64,000 bases of DNA from Paralvinella palmiformis (lineage: Eukaryota > Annelida > Polychaeta > Terebellida > Alvinellidae), in contig JAODUP010000845.1 in NCBI GenBank assembly GCA_025642065.1, positions 62,001 to 126,000 of the forward strand, given 5' to 3'. The notes under the pieces are model-generated. The model was not told where the DNA came from and made no database searches. It saw nothing but the letters and a program-made list of their open reading frames with translations. Positions 58,501 through 62,983 of this stretch are shown in pieces (position 1 is the stretch's first letter; the number at the start of each line of letters is the position of its first letter). The translations under genes and the position numbers were made by a program.

Positions 58501-59131
58501 CTACCAACTAGACCCCATTAGAACAACCATTAAAATGTCACAGAAAGCTCCTGGAGAAACCAATTATCAGTAAACAGAAGATGAGAAGCCAACTCTCAGT
58601 TAGAGACTGAGAGTATAGATCTAGACGCCACTTAAAACAAATTGTAACTGTACATCGGATGATATACAATAATACATACATAAGACTGATAAGTCATAAC
58701 ATGAAAAATGAAATTATACATTAATTTAATGATTAAATTAATTAAATGTGGGGTAGACTCTAGACTATTATCTAAGACTAAGTCAGTAAGTGAAGTAACA
58801 GCTGTCACATAGATTAGAATGATAGATCTAATATCAAAAAAAATTAAATCATAGCAATGAACGAATGAAGATCTAGATCTAATTTTCTACCCTCTACATC
58901 TATGATCTAGAATCACATATTAGATTCTAGTCACTGCATCAGACGATCAGTTTGACTCGCCATCAGGCATCAAATGCGAAATGGTCACATGAACATGATG
59001 AACCATCCTCTCAGCAAAACGTTGTCGTACTAGATCTAGTTGAAAGAAACGTATCAAACTTACAAGTTTAATCGATTTCTGGGACTTTTGATACAACCCT
59101 GGCCGGCTCTTATACCCAATGGCACATCCAT
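15555..59131 (-). CDS. SLC37A2: SLC37A1/A2-type sugar-phosphate exchanger (gene model, 16 coding exons)
   Basis: Sixteen - strand exons join in frame to about 511 aa, the size of vertebrate SLC37A2. SLC37A1/A2 are ER-membrane glucose-6-phosphate:phosphate antiporters of the major facilitator superfamily. TM1 with SYHISRKPISIVK (Arg43 sits where G6PT has Arg28 and GlpT Arg45, phosphate-binding arginines); a luminal loop with WAPF and three N-glycosylation sequons (Asn57, 66, 82); TM2-TM6 including QSTGWPTVVTC, WFGKGKRG and GLWNSHTSFGNIIGSLIAG; a charged central loop (about 246-305); TM7 FAKLVSYVFLYWLP; the VFDFGGIIGGVIAG junction; then NGPYALITTAVSADLGTHS, AIIDGTGSLGAAVGPLLAG and FYMLIAADF. 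All junctions are GT..AG and phases agree throughout. The motifs fit A1/A2 rather than A3/A4; A1 versus A2 is not resolved. The last exon is the weakest. No damage seen. Confidence 0.95.
16217..16382 (-). repeat. SINE family D
   Basis: Reverse strand: box B GAATTCGAATCTGAC, then a GTGGGATGC-containing body and the family 3' end GAGGCTAAACAAACTACACT. Confidence 0.7.
17020..17056. repeat. (TA)n microsatellite
   Basis: Perfect TA run inside SLC37 intron 15. Confidence 0.95.
17466..17563 (-). CDS. SLC37A2: SLC37 coding exon 15
   Basis: Residues 456-488: GAAVGPLLAGLF, then WHDVFYMLIAADFIALL (last membrane segments). Acceptor CTTTTCTAG, donor GTAAGT; phase 1 in, 0 out. Confidence 0.93.
18012..18172 (-). 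repeat. SINE family D
   Basis: Reverse strand: box B GGGCTTGAATCC, GGGATATTTCCC in the body, and 3' end GAGGCTGAACAAAACACTCA. Lies in SLC37 intron 14 (17564-19294), which is otherwise featureless apart from the SINE A at 18874. Confidence 0.7.
18874..19053 (-). repeat. SINE family A, full copy with 15-bp target duplication
   Basis: A tRNA-like head (box A GGTCTAGCGGTAGCGTGTTG, box B TGTTCGAATCC) plus body with GACTTCGCTTCATTACCTTT and GGTCGCTGGGCCC. GATAAAGTTGGATGA flanks it at 18859-18873 and 19054-19068, a perfect target-site duplication that proves retroposition and fixes the element ends. Confidence 0.92.
19295..19447 (-). CDS. SLC37A2: SLC37 coding exon 14
   Basis: Residues 405-456, including FLVNGPYALITTAVSADLG and ALATVTAIIDGTGSLG, strongly conserved in the A1/A2 group. 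Acceptor ATATTTCAG, donor GTATGG; phase 1 in and out. Confidence 0.96.
19448..20167 (-). other. SLC37 intron 13
   Basis: No recognised element. A + strand 69-codon frame at 19684-19893 has no motif. Confidence 0.5.
20168..20216 (-). CDS. SLC37A2: SLC37 coding exon 13 (49-nt micro-exon)
   Basis: Residues 389-405 (LFVYEGYRKASIAVNI), the TM9-TM10 connection. Acceptor CACTTGCAG, donor GTAAGT; phase 0 in, 1 out. Its size and phase are required to join exons 12 and 14. Confidence 0.85.
20787..20946 (-). repeat. SINE family D
   Basis: Reverse strand: box B AGTTCAAATCTGAC and 3' end ATGACTAAACAAAACACACA. Lies in SLC37 intron 12 (20217-21916). Confidence 0.65.
20984..21119. repeat. 34-bp minisatellite, exactly four copies
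   Basis: Unit AAAAGTAGGCAGCAGGTCAT plus CTGTGGTGGCCTTT; four head-to-tail copies with two base differences. It directly follows a family D SINE and precedes a GC-richer unassigned stretch (21120-21520). Confidence 0.93.
21917..22002 (-). CDS. SLC37A2: SLC37 coding exon 12
   Basis: Residues 360-388: GGVIAGVLSDKLIGRATMC, then a membrane segment ending AAPM. SDxxxGRA is the MFS loop motif of the second half. Acceptor ATATTTCAG, donor GTATTA (weak); phase 1 in, 0 out. Confidence 0.94.
22043..23202 (-). mobile_element. Pogo/Tigger-like DNA transposon remnant
   Basis: A 1160-bp unit bounded by TA and an inverted terminal repeat: left TACCGTATATACTCGCGTAT; right, reverse-complemented, TACCGTATATGCTCACAGTT. 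On the - strand at about 22310-22450 a short coding trace (LPWEHIREEMVRKSYLKCSI, then SN..DGTKDD) resembles the C-terminal end of pogo/Tigger DDE transposases. The rest of the gene is gone, and the outer part holds an imperfect duplication (about 22670-22830 and 22835-23043). TA target duplication suits the Tc1/mariner/pogo superfamily. It lies in SLC37 intron 11, 40 bases from exon 12. Confidence 0.68.
24531..24819. mobile_element. hAT-like MITE
   Basis: A 289-bp element with ends CAGGGTTCA and, inverted, CAGGGTTCG. The interior repeats AATTCCAGGACTTTCCAGG on one side and its like near the other end. TATGAA flanks both sides (24525-24530, 24820-24825). CAGGG ends and a 6-8-bp duplication suit a non-autonomous hAT element. 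Confidence 0.72.
25037..25075. repeat. (TA)n microsatellite
   Basis: Perfect TA run. Confidence 0.95.
25248..25652. mobile_element. MITE related to the pogo-like element
   Basis: Left end TACTGTATACACTCGTGTAT; right end, reverse-complemented, TACTGTATATACTTGCATAT. The ends resemble those of the 22043-23202 element, and TA is the likely duplication. No coding remnant. GACCCGCGTATAAGACGCAC near 25570 is an internal echo of the terminal repeat. Confidence 0.6.
25752..25934 (-). repeat. SINE family A
   Basis: Same head and body as the 18874 copy. TTGTCCATTGA and TTGTCCATGAC flank it as an imperfect duplication. Confidence 0.85.
26201..26263 (-). CDS. SLC37A2: SLC37 coding exon 11
   Basis: Residues 339-360: TQFNAEISADLSTVFDFGGI. 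Acceptor AATTCCAG, donor GTAAGA; phase 1 in and out. Confidence 0.94.
26402..26477. repeat. Compound (CA)n(TA)n(GA)n microsatellite
   Basis: Three dinucleotide blocks in direct succession. The TA-to-GA transition is repeated at 59620-59694 and 62353-62438. Confidence 0.95.
26956..27329 (+). repeat. SINE family B, copy 2, with 12-bp target duplication
   Basis: tRNA-like head with GTGGCCTAGCGGTTAAGC and GGTTCGAACCCCC, full body, and an ACCAA-rich tail. ACCAATTATCAC at 26942-26953 and 27330-27341 is a perfect target-site duplication. In SLC37 intron 10 (26264-27782). Confidence 0.92.
27783..27873 (-). CDS. SLC37A2: SLC37 coding exon 10
   Basis: Residues 309-339: GVVEFSLSLFFAKLVSYVF, then LYWLPDYIHH (TM7). 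Acceptor TATTTTTCAG, donor GTAAGT; phase 0 in, 1 out. Confidence 0.96.
27913..27968. repeat. (GT)n microsatellite
   Basis: GT dinucleotides with a single TA interruption, 40 bases upstream of exon 10 in SLC37 intron 9. Confidence 0.95.
28270..29423. mobile_element. hAT-like non-autonomous element carrying two nested MITEs
   Basis: A 1154-bp element. The left end has CAAGGCCTGAAAAATCAGTT and CCCGGGCAA; the right end, reverse-complemented, has CAGGGCCAGAATAATTTTCA, then CAGTTGCCC and GGGCAAG. GACATGC (28263-28269) and GACATAC (29424-29430) flank it with one mismatch. No transposase is seen. The middle is occupied by two abutting short elements (28496-29056). Confidence 0.6.
28496..29056. mobile_element. 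Two abutting copies of one MITE
   Basis: Copy 1 is about 28496-28790, copy 2 about 28786-29056. Each has an approximately 40-bp inverted terminal repeat of the type CTTAAAATCGAGATTCCATA, and they share the internal segment TATCCATGTGTTTCA and GCAGTCACACATAT. They meet at CGCTTAAAATCGAG. Confidence 0.62.
29713..29899 (+). repeat. SINE family A
   Basis: + strand copy: GGGCACCTCCATGGTCCAAC head, box B GAGTTCGAATT, body with CATTACCTTTGGATGTCGCT, ending AAAAGTGGCTGGAAAACATC. In SLC37 intron 9 (27874-29966). Confidence 0.85.
29967..30098 (-). CDS. SLC37A2: SLC37 coding exon 9
   Basis: Residues 265-308: the variable, acidic cytoplasmic central loop (QQEGSPLLNEDVGTPTPETK), then KAITFCAALKIP, which precedes TM7 in the family. 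Acceptor TTTTGTCAG, donor GTATGT; phase 0 both sides. Confidence 0.92.
30486..30548. repeat. (GT)n/(CA)n inverted microsatellite
   Basis: GTGTGTGTGTGTGT is followed at once by TACACACACACACAC, so the tract can form a hairpin. In SLC37 intron 8 (30099-30785), otherwise empty. Confidence 0.9.
30786..30841 (-). CDS. SLC37A2: SLC37 coding exon 8
   Basis: Residues 246-264: HPHDVGCVLESDQREIIAR, equivalent to the vertebrate EHPEDV-type start of the central loop. Acceptor ATGATTCAG, donor GTAAG; phase 1 in, 0 out. Confidence 0.9.
31062..31239 (-). repeat. SINE family A with target duplication
   Basis: Head and body as in other copies, with a slightly shortened middle. ACGGAAATGGCAGA occurs on both sides (from 31048 and from 31240). 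Confidence 0.9.
31653..31788. repeat. 136-bp direct repeat, copy 1
   Basis: Two substitutions relative to the copy at 31946-32081, 293 bp away. Contains CTTTGTGACATAACGGCCCA. In SLC37 intron 7 (30842-32952). Confidence 0.95.
31946..32081. repeat. 136-bp direct repeat, copy 2
   Basis: Near-identical to 31653-31788. The 157 bp between the copies are not repeated elsewhere in the window. Confidence 0.95.
32729..32951. repeat. (CA)n clusters with an internal duplication
   Basis: Five CA blocks separated by a duplicated TTAATTTTTCTGTGCTGATC / TTAACGTTTCTGTGCAGATG segment. The last block runs into the SLC37 exon 7 donor region. Confidence 0.9.
32953..33119 (-). CDS. SLC37A2: SLC37 coding exon 7
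   Basis: Residues 190-246: GLIMGLWNSHTSFGNIIGSL, then WGLSFIVPGAIIAALG and a phenylalanine-rich TM6. Acceptor CTGTCTTCAAG, donor GTAAGT; phase 2 in, 1 out. Confidence 0.97.
33518..33795 (+). repeat. SINE family C, copy 1
   Basis: A tRNA-like start (GCCTCATGGGTAGAGTTTGA) then TTTTTCATCCAGCCAGGCAA, ACCATATGCGTTTCCCTCA and a 3' end with GCATTTCGGGCATT. It aligns end to end with 37261-37540. Box B is damaged here. In SLC37 intron 6 (33120-34295). Confidence 0.8.
33830..34230. other. Unassigned GC-richer stretch in SLC37 intron 6
   Basis: An 81-codon - strand frame at 33978-34223 has no recognised motif. Could be an LTR or transposon end, but no partner copy is in the window. Confidence 0.35.
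34296..34372 (-). CDS. SLC37A2: SLC37 coding exon 6
   Basis: Residues 165-190: ILGGFAQSTGWPTVVTCVAN, then WFGKGK. TGWP and NWFGKG are invariant in the family. Acceptor ATTTTACAG, donor GTAAGT; phase 0 in, 2 out. Confidence 0.97.
34395..34680. repeat. Compound microsatellite duplicated as a block
   Basis: CA, TA, GT, CT, TATC and GT runs. A unit of (GT)n(CT)n(TATC)n(GT)n ending TATCTGTATGTTTTAGCTAT occurs twice in tandem. In SLC37 intron 5 (34373-35339). Confidence 0.95.
35340..35475 (-). CDS. SLC37A2: SLC37 coding exon 5
   Basis: Residues 119-164: GHIAERVSLRYFLSAGMLMS, then GTTVALFG and YFLAVQ (TM3-TM4). Acceptor TGCTTTACAG, donor GTTGGT (weak); phase 2 in, 0 out. Confidence 0.96.
36232..36555 (-). 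other. Unassigned 107-codon open frame in SLC37 intron 4
   Basis: Begins ATG and has mixed hydrophobic/charged composition (GTKKVTKNEIVRKIELTVSV). No known family. It is on the same strand as the host gene but has no splice sites that fit. Possibly a transposon remnant. Confidence 0.3.
37261..37540 (+). repeat. SINE family C, copy 2
   Basis: A better-preserved tRNA head (TGGTCTCGTGGGTAGAGTGT, box B GGTTCGAATCCC), the same body as copy 1, and a 3' end with GCAATTTCGGCCATTA. In SLC37 intron 4 (35476-38142); the rest of that intron is unassigned. Confidence 0.85.
38143..38221 (-). CDS. SLC37A2: SLC37 coding exon 4
   Basis: Residues 93-119: GKDGNELLGYMDIAFLFPYA, then LGMFIS (TM2). Acceptor ATTTTCCAG, donor GTGCGT; phase 1 in, 2 out. 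Confidence 0.95.
39140..39266 (-). CDS. SLC37A2: SLC37 coding exon 3
   Basis: Residues 51-93: the luminal TM1-TM2 loop, variable in sequence but ending CGWAPF as in the family, with NCS, NQS and NGT sequons. Acceptor TTATTTCAG, donor GTATGT; phase 0 in, 1 out. Confidence 0.93.
39571..39617. repeat. 19-bp tandem repeat
   Basis: ACATAACAGCCTGGCCACG in about two and a half to three copies. Confidence 0.9.
40323..40434 (-). repeat. SINE family A, 5'-truncated, with 13-bp target duplication
   Basis: Only the body is present; the tRNA-like head is missing. TGCATAAAGTCAA at 40310-40322 and 40435-40447 is a perfect duplication, so the truncation happened at insertion. Confidence 0.92.
41222..41586 (-). 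repeat. SINE family B, copy 3, inside the BEL/Pao LTR
   Basis: Reverse-strand full copy; the head at 41586 reads GAGCTCCGGTGGCCTAGCGG. Its absence from the 3' LTR shows that it arrived after the retroelement. Confidence 0.88.
41633..41705 (-). mobile_element. LINE 3'-end fragment
   Basis: GAAGCGCCCTTACCAGCAGG, then ATTCAAAGGCGCTGTAC matches the 3' untranslated end of the LINE at 59856-62055 (59880-59925). Also nested in the BEL/Pao LTR. Confidence 0.7.
41935..42223 (+). pseudogene. BEL/Pao gag N-terminal remnant, frameshifted
   Basis: The ATG at 41935 opens 56 codons with an alanine/lysine-rich coiled-coil (ARAKAVAKKAGLLAEEVAMK) typical of the start of BEL/Pao Gag, stopping at 42103. Homology shifts frame (LDVRIEMAKAEAVEKAYSEF) and stops at 42223. 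Gag would form the particle of the parent element; this copy cannot. Confidence 0.65.
42295..42520 (+). pseudogene. BEL/Pao integrase C-terminal remnant
   Basis: RYLTSLQ, then KWIKAGRNLCIGDVVHL in one frame and YGRVSETYPGKDEEFL in another match the chromodomain-like C-terminal end of BEL/Pao polyproteins (normally W..GRV.ET.PG.DG). Everything between the gag fragment and this point (protease, RT, RNase H, catalytic integrase) is deleted. Confidence 0.7.
42688..43216 (+). mobile_element. BEL/Pao-type element: 3' LTR
   Basis: Preceded by a purine-rich AAGGGG tract, starts TGTTAACTATAGAAC and parallels the 5' LTR to ATAACATATTGAGTGGACAG. After about 43080 it diverges, with about 110 bp not in the 5' copy, before AACAATAACAGCC near the end. 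The end is approximate. Confidence 0.7.
43434..43847 (+). other. Unassigned 137-codon open frame
   Basis: Starts ATG just after the BEL/Pao element, with no motif recognised and no splice-site context. On the strand opposite the host gene. Possibly chance. Confidence 0.25.
44012..44609 (+). mobile_element. Solo LTR, copy 2 (sister of 8103-8824)
   Basis: A 598-bp unit with TGT..ACA ends, TATA box CTTTATATACC near 44421, and AATAAA near 44523 followed by GTAGATTCGAGATCACATGA as in copy 1. It lacks the second promoter block. A 19-base G run (about 44398-44416) sits just upstream of the TATA box. No clear target duplication. Confidence 0.72.
45236..45800 (+). pseudogene. Gypsy-type gag remnant with primer-binding site
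   Basis: TGGCGCCGAGGAT at about 45239 looks like a tRNA primer-binding site placed just before gag. ATG 45272 opens MAFSLPEFPPFDLVEISNTG, then PRW..RFKILLTAMDV, a start common to Gypsy-like Gag proteins, but stops at 45391. Further gag-like traces follow in other frames (NDDNYAAVKQKMNSYLTFQN, VFERHVFCRLKQNDGETLDQ). Several stops and shifts: dead. Confidence 0.65.
46059..46580 (+). pseudogene. Transposon-like ORF remnant (N-terminal acidic, then Cys-rich)
   Basis: 110 codons (46059-46391), serine/aspartate-rich at first, then SKENIQGLYAMSCFMQNKLS. After the stop, homologous-looking sequence continues to about 46580 (YDCYGLRYNGSNQNKDNPTN). The layout resembles the leading part of animal CACTA/tnp-like transposon proteins, a weak identification from memory. 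Confidence 0.35.
46967..47266. repeat. 35-bp minisatellite, about 8.5 copies
   Basis: Unit CTCCATAATGCCAAGTATCC plus TAACAGAGGAAATGA; copies 2-4 are identical and changes rise towards both ends. A TATATAAG lies 40 bp downstream (47306). Confidence 0.96.
47306..47313 (+). promoter_or_regulatory. TATA-like element after the 35-bp array
   Basis: CAGTATATAAGCAGCC. Context suggests a retroelement-type promoter; no transcript evidence. Confidence 0.3.
48190..48226. repeat. (TA)n microsatellite
   Basis: Perfect TA run. Confidence 0.95.
48553..48634. repeat. (TA)n(TG)n(TA)n microsatellite
   Basis: Two TA blocks around a TG block. Confidence 0.95.
49551..49650 (-). repeat. SINE family A body, diverged
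   Basis: GACCAAGCGACCTCCAACGG, then TAATGAGGCAAAATTAAAGA matches the family A body in reverse; the tRNA-like head is not recognisable. Confidence 0.6.
50450..50850. repeat. 25-bp minisatellite, 16 copies
   Basis: Unit CCAGCTAGTGAGCCTGGACG plus GTGTA. Most inner copies are identical; the last two are diverged. No spacers, so not a CRISPR. TATAAAA follows 26 bp downstream. Confidence 0.97.
50876..50882 (+). promoter_or_regulatory. TATA-like element after the 25-bp array
   Basis: GGAATATAAAAGGCT. Same arrangement as at 47306. Confidence 0.3.
52690..54400 (-). other. Possible decayed coding sequence (coiled-coil type)
   Basis: On the - strand, lysine/glutamate-rich peptide pieces recur in changing frames: VQRKAETLEDVKKLYNEYKA ending in a stop near 52681, LQHNLGIKLENKK around 53470, and KPFAKLYKNKSRRTKAQEFF at 53714-53911. 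This pattern suggests an old coiled-coil protein or transposon ORF, but no family is recognised and many stops intervene. Confidence 0.35.
55470..55516. repeat. (TA)n microsatellite
   Basis: Perfect TA run 60 bp downstream of the SLC37 exon 2 donor. Confidence 0.95.
55579..55660 (-). CDS. SLC37A2: SLC37 coding exon 2
   Basis: Residues 23-50: YKFYMLAFTFIIYCSYH, then ISRKPISIVK (TM1). Arg43 aligns with the phosphate-binding arginine of related organophosphate antiporters. Acceptor TTTGACAG, donor GTAAGT; phase 2 in, 0 out. Confidence 0.97.
55661..59063 (-). other. SLC37 intron 1
   Basis: 3.4 kb. Holds a SINE A remnant (58370-58515); the - strand 69-codon frame at 57247-57456 and 98-codon frame at 56627-56923 show no motif. 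Nothing else recognised. Confidence 0.55.
58370..58515 (-). repeat. SINE family A
   Basis: Head and most of the body present on the reverse strand (GGTAGGCTAAACGGGCCGAG on +); the extreme 3' end and first head bases are altered. Confidence 0.8.
59064..59131 (-). CDS. SLC37A2: SLC37 coding exon 1 with start codon
   Basis: ATG at 59131-59129, 22 codons plus two bases (MDVPLGIRAGQGCIKSPRNR), donor GTAAGT. Phase 2 fits exon 2 exactly. The upstream in-frame stop is TAA at 59194-59192, with no other ATG between. The N-terminus is not conserved, so support rests on frame and donor. Confidence 0.8.
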
Positions 59132-59338
59132 ATCCCGATCTTGTGGAGAAAAGCCGGGAAAAACAGAACGAAACCTGGCCACCCCAAATGTTTACATCGC
59201 TATAAGCGGTTAACTATTTACCATAATGTACTGAGAAATACCGAATGATTCCGTGTATTAGTTAATCGGTATGGTGACGTGAGCTGTGCTTGCGTGTGTG
59301 CGCACGTGTGTGTATGTGTGTGTGTGTGTGTGTGTGTT

Positions 59339-59620
59339 TCTACTAGAAAGGTTATATTGATTTAAATCAATATGAATGGTGATGGCATTTGTGTCGTGCA
59401 TTAGAGAGAGAGAGAGAGATAGAGAGAATTTTCTCCTATATTTTATTGCAATTTCTATCTAGAAAGGTTATATTGATTTAAATCAATATAAATGGTGATG
59501 GTATTTATGTCGTGAATTATTCATTTGGTATATGTTAATCATTGTGTGATCTATGTTCTCTCATCTCAATGGTGTTATCTAGTCCGTTTTTGTTATAGAA
59601 TAAACTGAAATATAGTAATC

Positions 59621-59697
<77 letters not shown>

Positions 59698-59720
59698 CTT
59701 CTATATTTTATTGCAATTTG
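59339..59720. promoter_or_regulatory. Duplicated palindrome block upstream of the SLC37 start
   Basis: 59343-59403 and 59459-59518 are near-identical, each carrying the perfect palindrome ATATTGATTTAAATCAATAT (59354-59373, 59470-59489). A CTATATTTTATTGCAATTT block after a (GA)n tract also occurs twice (about 59436 and 59700). The block is 210-590 bp 5' of the start codon, so a promoter/enhancer role is possible but unproven. Confidence 0.4.
59620..59694. repeat. (TA)n(GA)n microsatellite
   Basis: TA block passing directly to a GA block. Confidence 0.95.
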
Positions 59721-59812
59721 TTAATAAGGTTAGAAAACAATTGTGAAAATATATATAGAATTCAGACTACTAAACGATTAAATATAGCAATATTATAATT
59801 ATGCTCCTGGGC

Positions 59813-59845
59813 GCCTCCGTTGTCTAACTAATAGCGCGGTTGGCC
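59813..59845 (-). repeat. SINE family A head fragment
   Basis: GGCGCCTCCGTTGTCTAACT, then AATAGCGCGGTTGG resembles the first 35 bases of family A (here on +). Directly abuts the LINE tail. Confidence 0.5.
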
Positions 59846-59855
59846 AAATATAATA

Positions 59856-62055
59856 ATAATAATAATAATAATAATGTATATTTAATAAAGCGCCCTTAAT
59901 AGCAGGAGCCATTCAAAGGCGCTGTACAAATAATATGTAATTTAATAATACCCCAAATAATGTCTGTAAAAACCCTGTAATGATTTAAAAGATAATAATT
60001 ATTTATCTGTGAAAGCGACCTTAAATAGGTGTGTTTTTAGTAGAGACTTAAAATTTCCAAGAGACGACGAATTTCTAATATTTGTTGGCAATTTATTCCA
60101 CAAATTGGGGGCTGCAACACTAAACGCACAATCACCATATGACTTGAGCCGAGACACTGGCACCTGCAATAGTATCTGACTGGATGACCTGAGTTTTCGG
60201 GATGACTTTCTAATGGAAACCAGTTCACACAGGTATTCTGGCGCCATATCATTAATAGATTTATAAGTTATTAACAGAATCTTAAAATGGATACGCTGTC
60301 TAACAGGTAGCCAATGTAGTTTTTGAAGAATTGGGGTGATATGATCATAATTTCTAGTATTTGTTACAATGCGAGCTGCATTATTCTGAATTCGCTGAAG
60401 GCGATTAATGTTATAATCAGATATGCCATATAACAGGGAGTTACAATAGTCTATACGAGATGTAACAAAGGCATGAACTACAGTTACAAGTGATTCTTGT
60501 GTCAAGAATGCTTTTAAACAGTGGATGTTCTTAAGATGGTAGTAGGCAGCTCGGCATACTGATGTGACATGTTCATGCATGTTAATACATTGGTCAAAAA
60601 TAACCCCTAGATTTTTTACTGACCCATTATGGGTAATCGAAAATGTACCCATCTGTAATGCTGGTGTCTTTAACATAATGTGGTGATGCCAAATATAAAA
60701 TATTTGTTTTATTATCATTTAGTTTTAGAAGATTTTGAGTCATCCATAGCCAGATATCGGCAATACAATGTTCTAAATTCTTCAAGGAAGAAGAGAAATT
60801 TAACTCATTGTCAGGATCCAGTGATATATACAGCTGTGTGTCATCAGCATACAAGTGATATTTAATCCCATATCGCTGCGCAATGATCCCAAGAGGACTG
60901 GTATACACTGAGAAAACCAGAAGACAAAGAACTGAACCATGTGGTACACCAGATAACAAAAACTGAATGTCAGATAAAATACCTTGAACAGACACTCTCT
61001 GGGAGTGTTGTTCCTGATAGGATCTAAACCATTCAAGTACTCTACCTGACAGACCAAACATGTCTTTTAACCTAGAGAAAAGTACATTATGGTCAACTGT
61101 ATCAAATGCAGCAGACAGGTCCAGAAGAACAATTATTACTGGCTTACCTTGATCAATTGACATCATAATATCATTTTTCACTCGAACCAAGGCTGTTTCA
61201 GTGCTGTGACCACTTTATAGGCAGACTGTAGTGATTCATTAAGGTTATTATTGATTAAATATTTATTTAGATGGAAAGCAACTGCCTTTTCTATAACTTT
61301 AGATAAAAATGTAAGATTTGAAACAGGTCTGTAATTGTTTAGAATATTACAGTCCATAGTGTGGTTTTGTATTAATGGTTTTACAAGGGCAGCTTTCATG
61401 GATCTTGGGAAAACACCCAGAGATAATGATTTATTAACTATATTTGTAATTGGGTTTATCAGAACATCCAGACAATCTTTCACAAGCCATGTAGGCATAG
61501 GGTCAACTGCACAGAAAGCATTAGATGACTTTTTCAGCAACTGTCTGATATCAGTCTCTGTAAAAGGCTCAAATGTATCCATCATGGATATGCAGGACTC
61601 TTCTACCAATAGCGTACCCTGTGATAAGGTGCTGGACTGGAACCCACTATGTATATTTAATATTTTTTGACAGAAGAAGTTATTAAAACAATGGGCCATA
61701 TCTTTATCTGAGTTGATATTATTTGGGAGGACAGTTTGACTTTTATGTAATACTTTATTCACAACACTGAAAACAGTCCTTTGATTTCCCTTGGATGCTT
61801 TGATCTTTCTATTATAGTATTCAGATTTAGCAGAGGCAAGGGTATTTTTAACAAGAATTTTACTGACCTTGAACATTTCAAAATGAACACACAAACTGGT
61901 CCTGATCCACAGACGCTCACAATACCTTCTGTGTCTCTTTGCAGCCTGTATGTTCTTATTATACCATGGAAGCATTGGTCTGCTTGGCATTTCCTTTGTC
62001 CTTAAAGGTGCATGTTGATCTACAATGTCTCTCAATGTATTATCATAGAGAATAT
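59856..62055 (-). mobile_element. 5'-truncated L2/CR1-like LINE with frameshifted polymerase
   Basis: Three - strand frames (62035-61178, 61190-60627, 60718-59999) form one ORF2: linker (RPMLPWYNKNIQAAKRHRRY), reverse transcriptase with DPMPTWLVK, NYRPVSNL, LLDLSAAFDTVDH, SGVPHGS and the catalytic YADDTQLY, then the C-terminal IQNNAARIVT, LHWLPVRQRIHFKI and NLWNKLP region typical of L2/CR1. Two frameshifts (about 61220 and 60675) and loss of the endonuclease make it inactive. The 3' end has a GCGCC..GGCGC hairpin-like stretch and an (ATT)n tail at 59856-59876. It lies 0.7 kb upstream of the SLC37 start. Confidence 0.9.
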
Positions 62056-62069
62056 AAAATATCTATAGC

Positions 62070-62178
62070 ACCCGGATCGGTTCAAAACCCGGACAGGGTG
62101 TTTCATCTTTCACTTCACTTTGGAGGTGACTCGGCCAATTTAGCCTGTCTAGTGGACAGAAGTGATCGTAAAACAGCA
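62070..62178 (+). repeat. SINE family A, + strand, partial
   Basis: GGTTCAAAACCCGGACAGGG, then TTCATCTTTCACTTCACTTT and GACTCGGCCAATTTAGCCTG match the body; most of the head is gone. It abuts the truncated 5' end of the LINE. Confidence 0.75.
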
Positions 62179-62347
62179 ACATTGTACATTTAATTATGCT
62201 TCTGAGAAGGGTATAATTTACTAACTGATAACCGCTTATAGAAGTTGACTAATGGTAAATCTGTATAATAATTAAGGCTGTTTTTTGTCTCTTACTCTTT
62301 TTTAATTTATTTATTCACATAGAAATCAATCATTAATAATAATAATT

Positions 62348-62352
<5 letters not shown>

Positions 62353-62438
<86 letters not shown>
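62353..62438. repeat. (TA)n(GA)n microsatellite
   Basis: Same composite structure as at 26402 and 59620. Confidence 0.95.
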
Positions 62439-62441
<3 letters not shown>

Positions 62442-62815
62442 TGTCAGCACTCTATCAACTCGGTTTCATTATGAGTTCTGGTGTGGTTCTATAATCGAGT
62501 GTAGGTCAGCTAGTGAATCTTTTAGTGAGCTTGATGTTTTTCAATTTGTTTAAAAATTTCTAGTCGAAACGCGAAAAACTGTTTCTTTAATGTGTGTGTT
62601 ATGTTTACCTAAGACATTGAAACCTGATATGTTCCATTACTATTTCGCTGAAATATTAAGGTGTATTCCTAAGAACGAAGATTTGGTTTTTAAAGTGTTC
62701 TCTACGGCACTTTTAAAAAGTTAATATTCTAAATATATCCTTAAATCAAGATATATTTGTTCAAGATAATATTTTGATTATCGCCGCTTGACGTTTGTAA
62801 ATATATACTTAAAAA

Positions 62816-62862
<47 letters not shown>

Positions 62863-62983
62863 TATCAATTTCGATAAAACATTTCCATTCAATAAATAGC
62901 ATGATCAGCATAGTCCAAAAATTAAATAATATTTCCACTCTTAATGCCGTACGTAGAGTCTATACGGCATTATGAGTGAAAAT
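62439..62983. other. AT-rich spacer, nothing recognised
   Basis: Contains an A run plus (TA)n at 62812-62858; no gene signal. Confidence 0.5.

Noticed and set aside
60037..60252. 71-codon - frame and other small frames inside the LINE
   Set aside because: Out-of-frame shadows of the reverse-transcriptase ORF.
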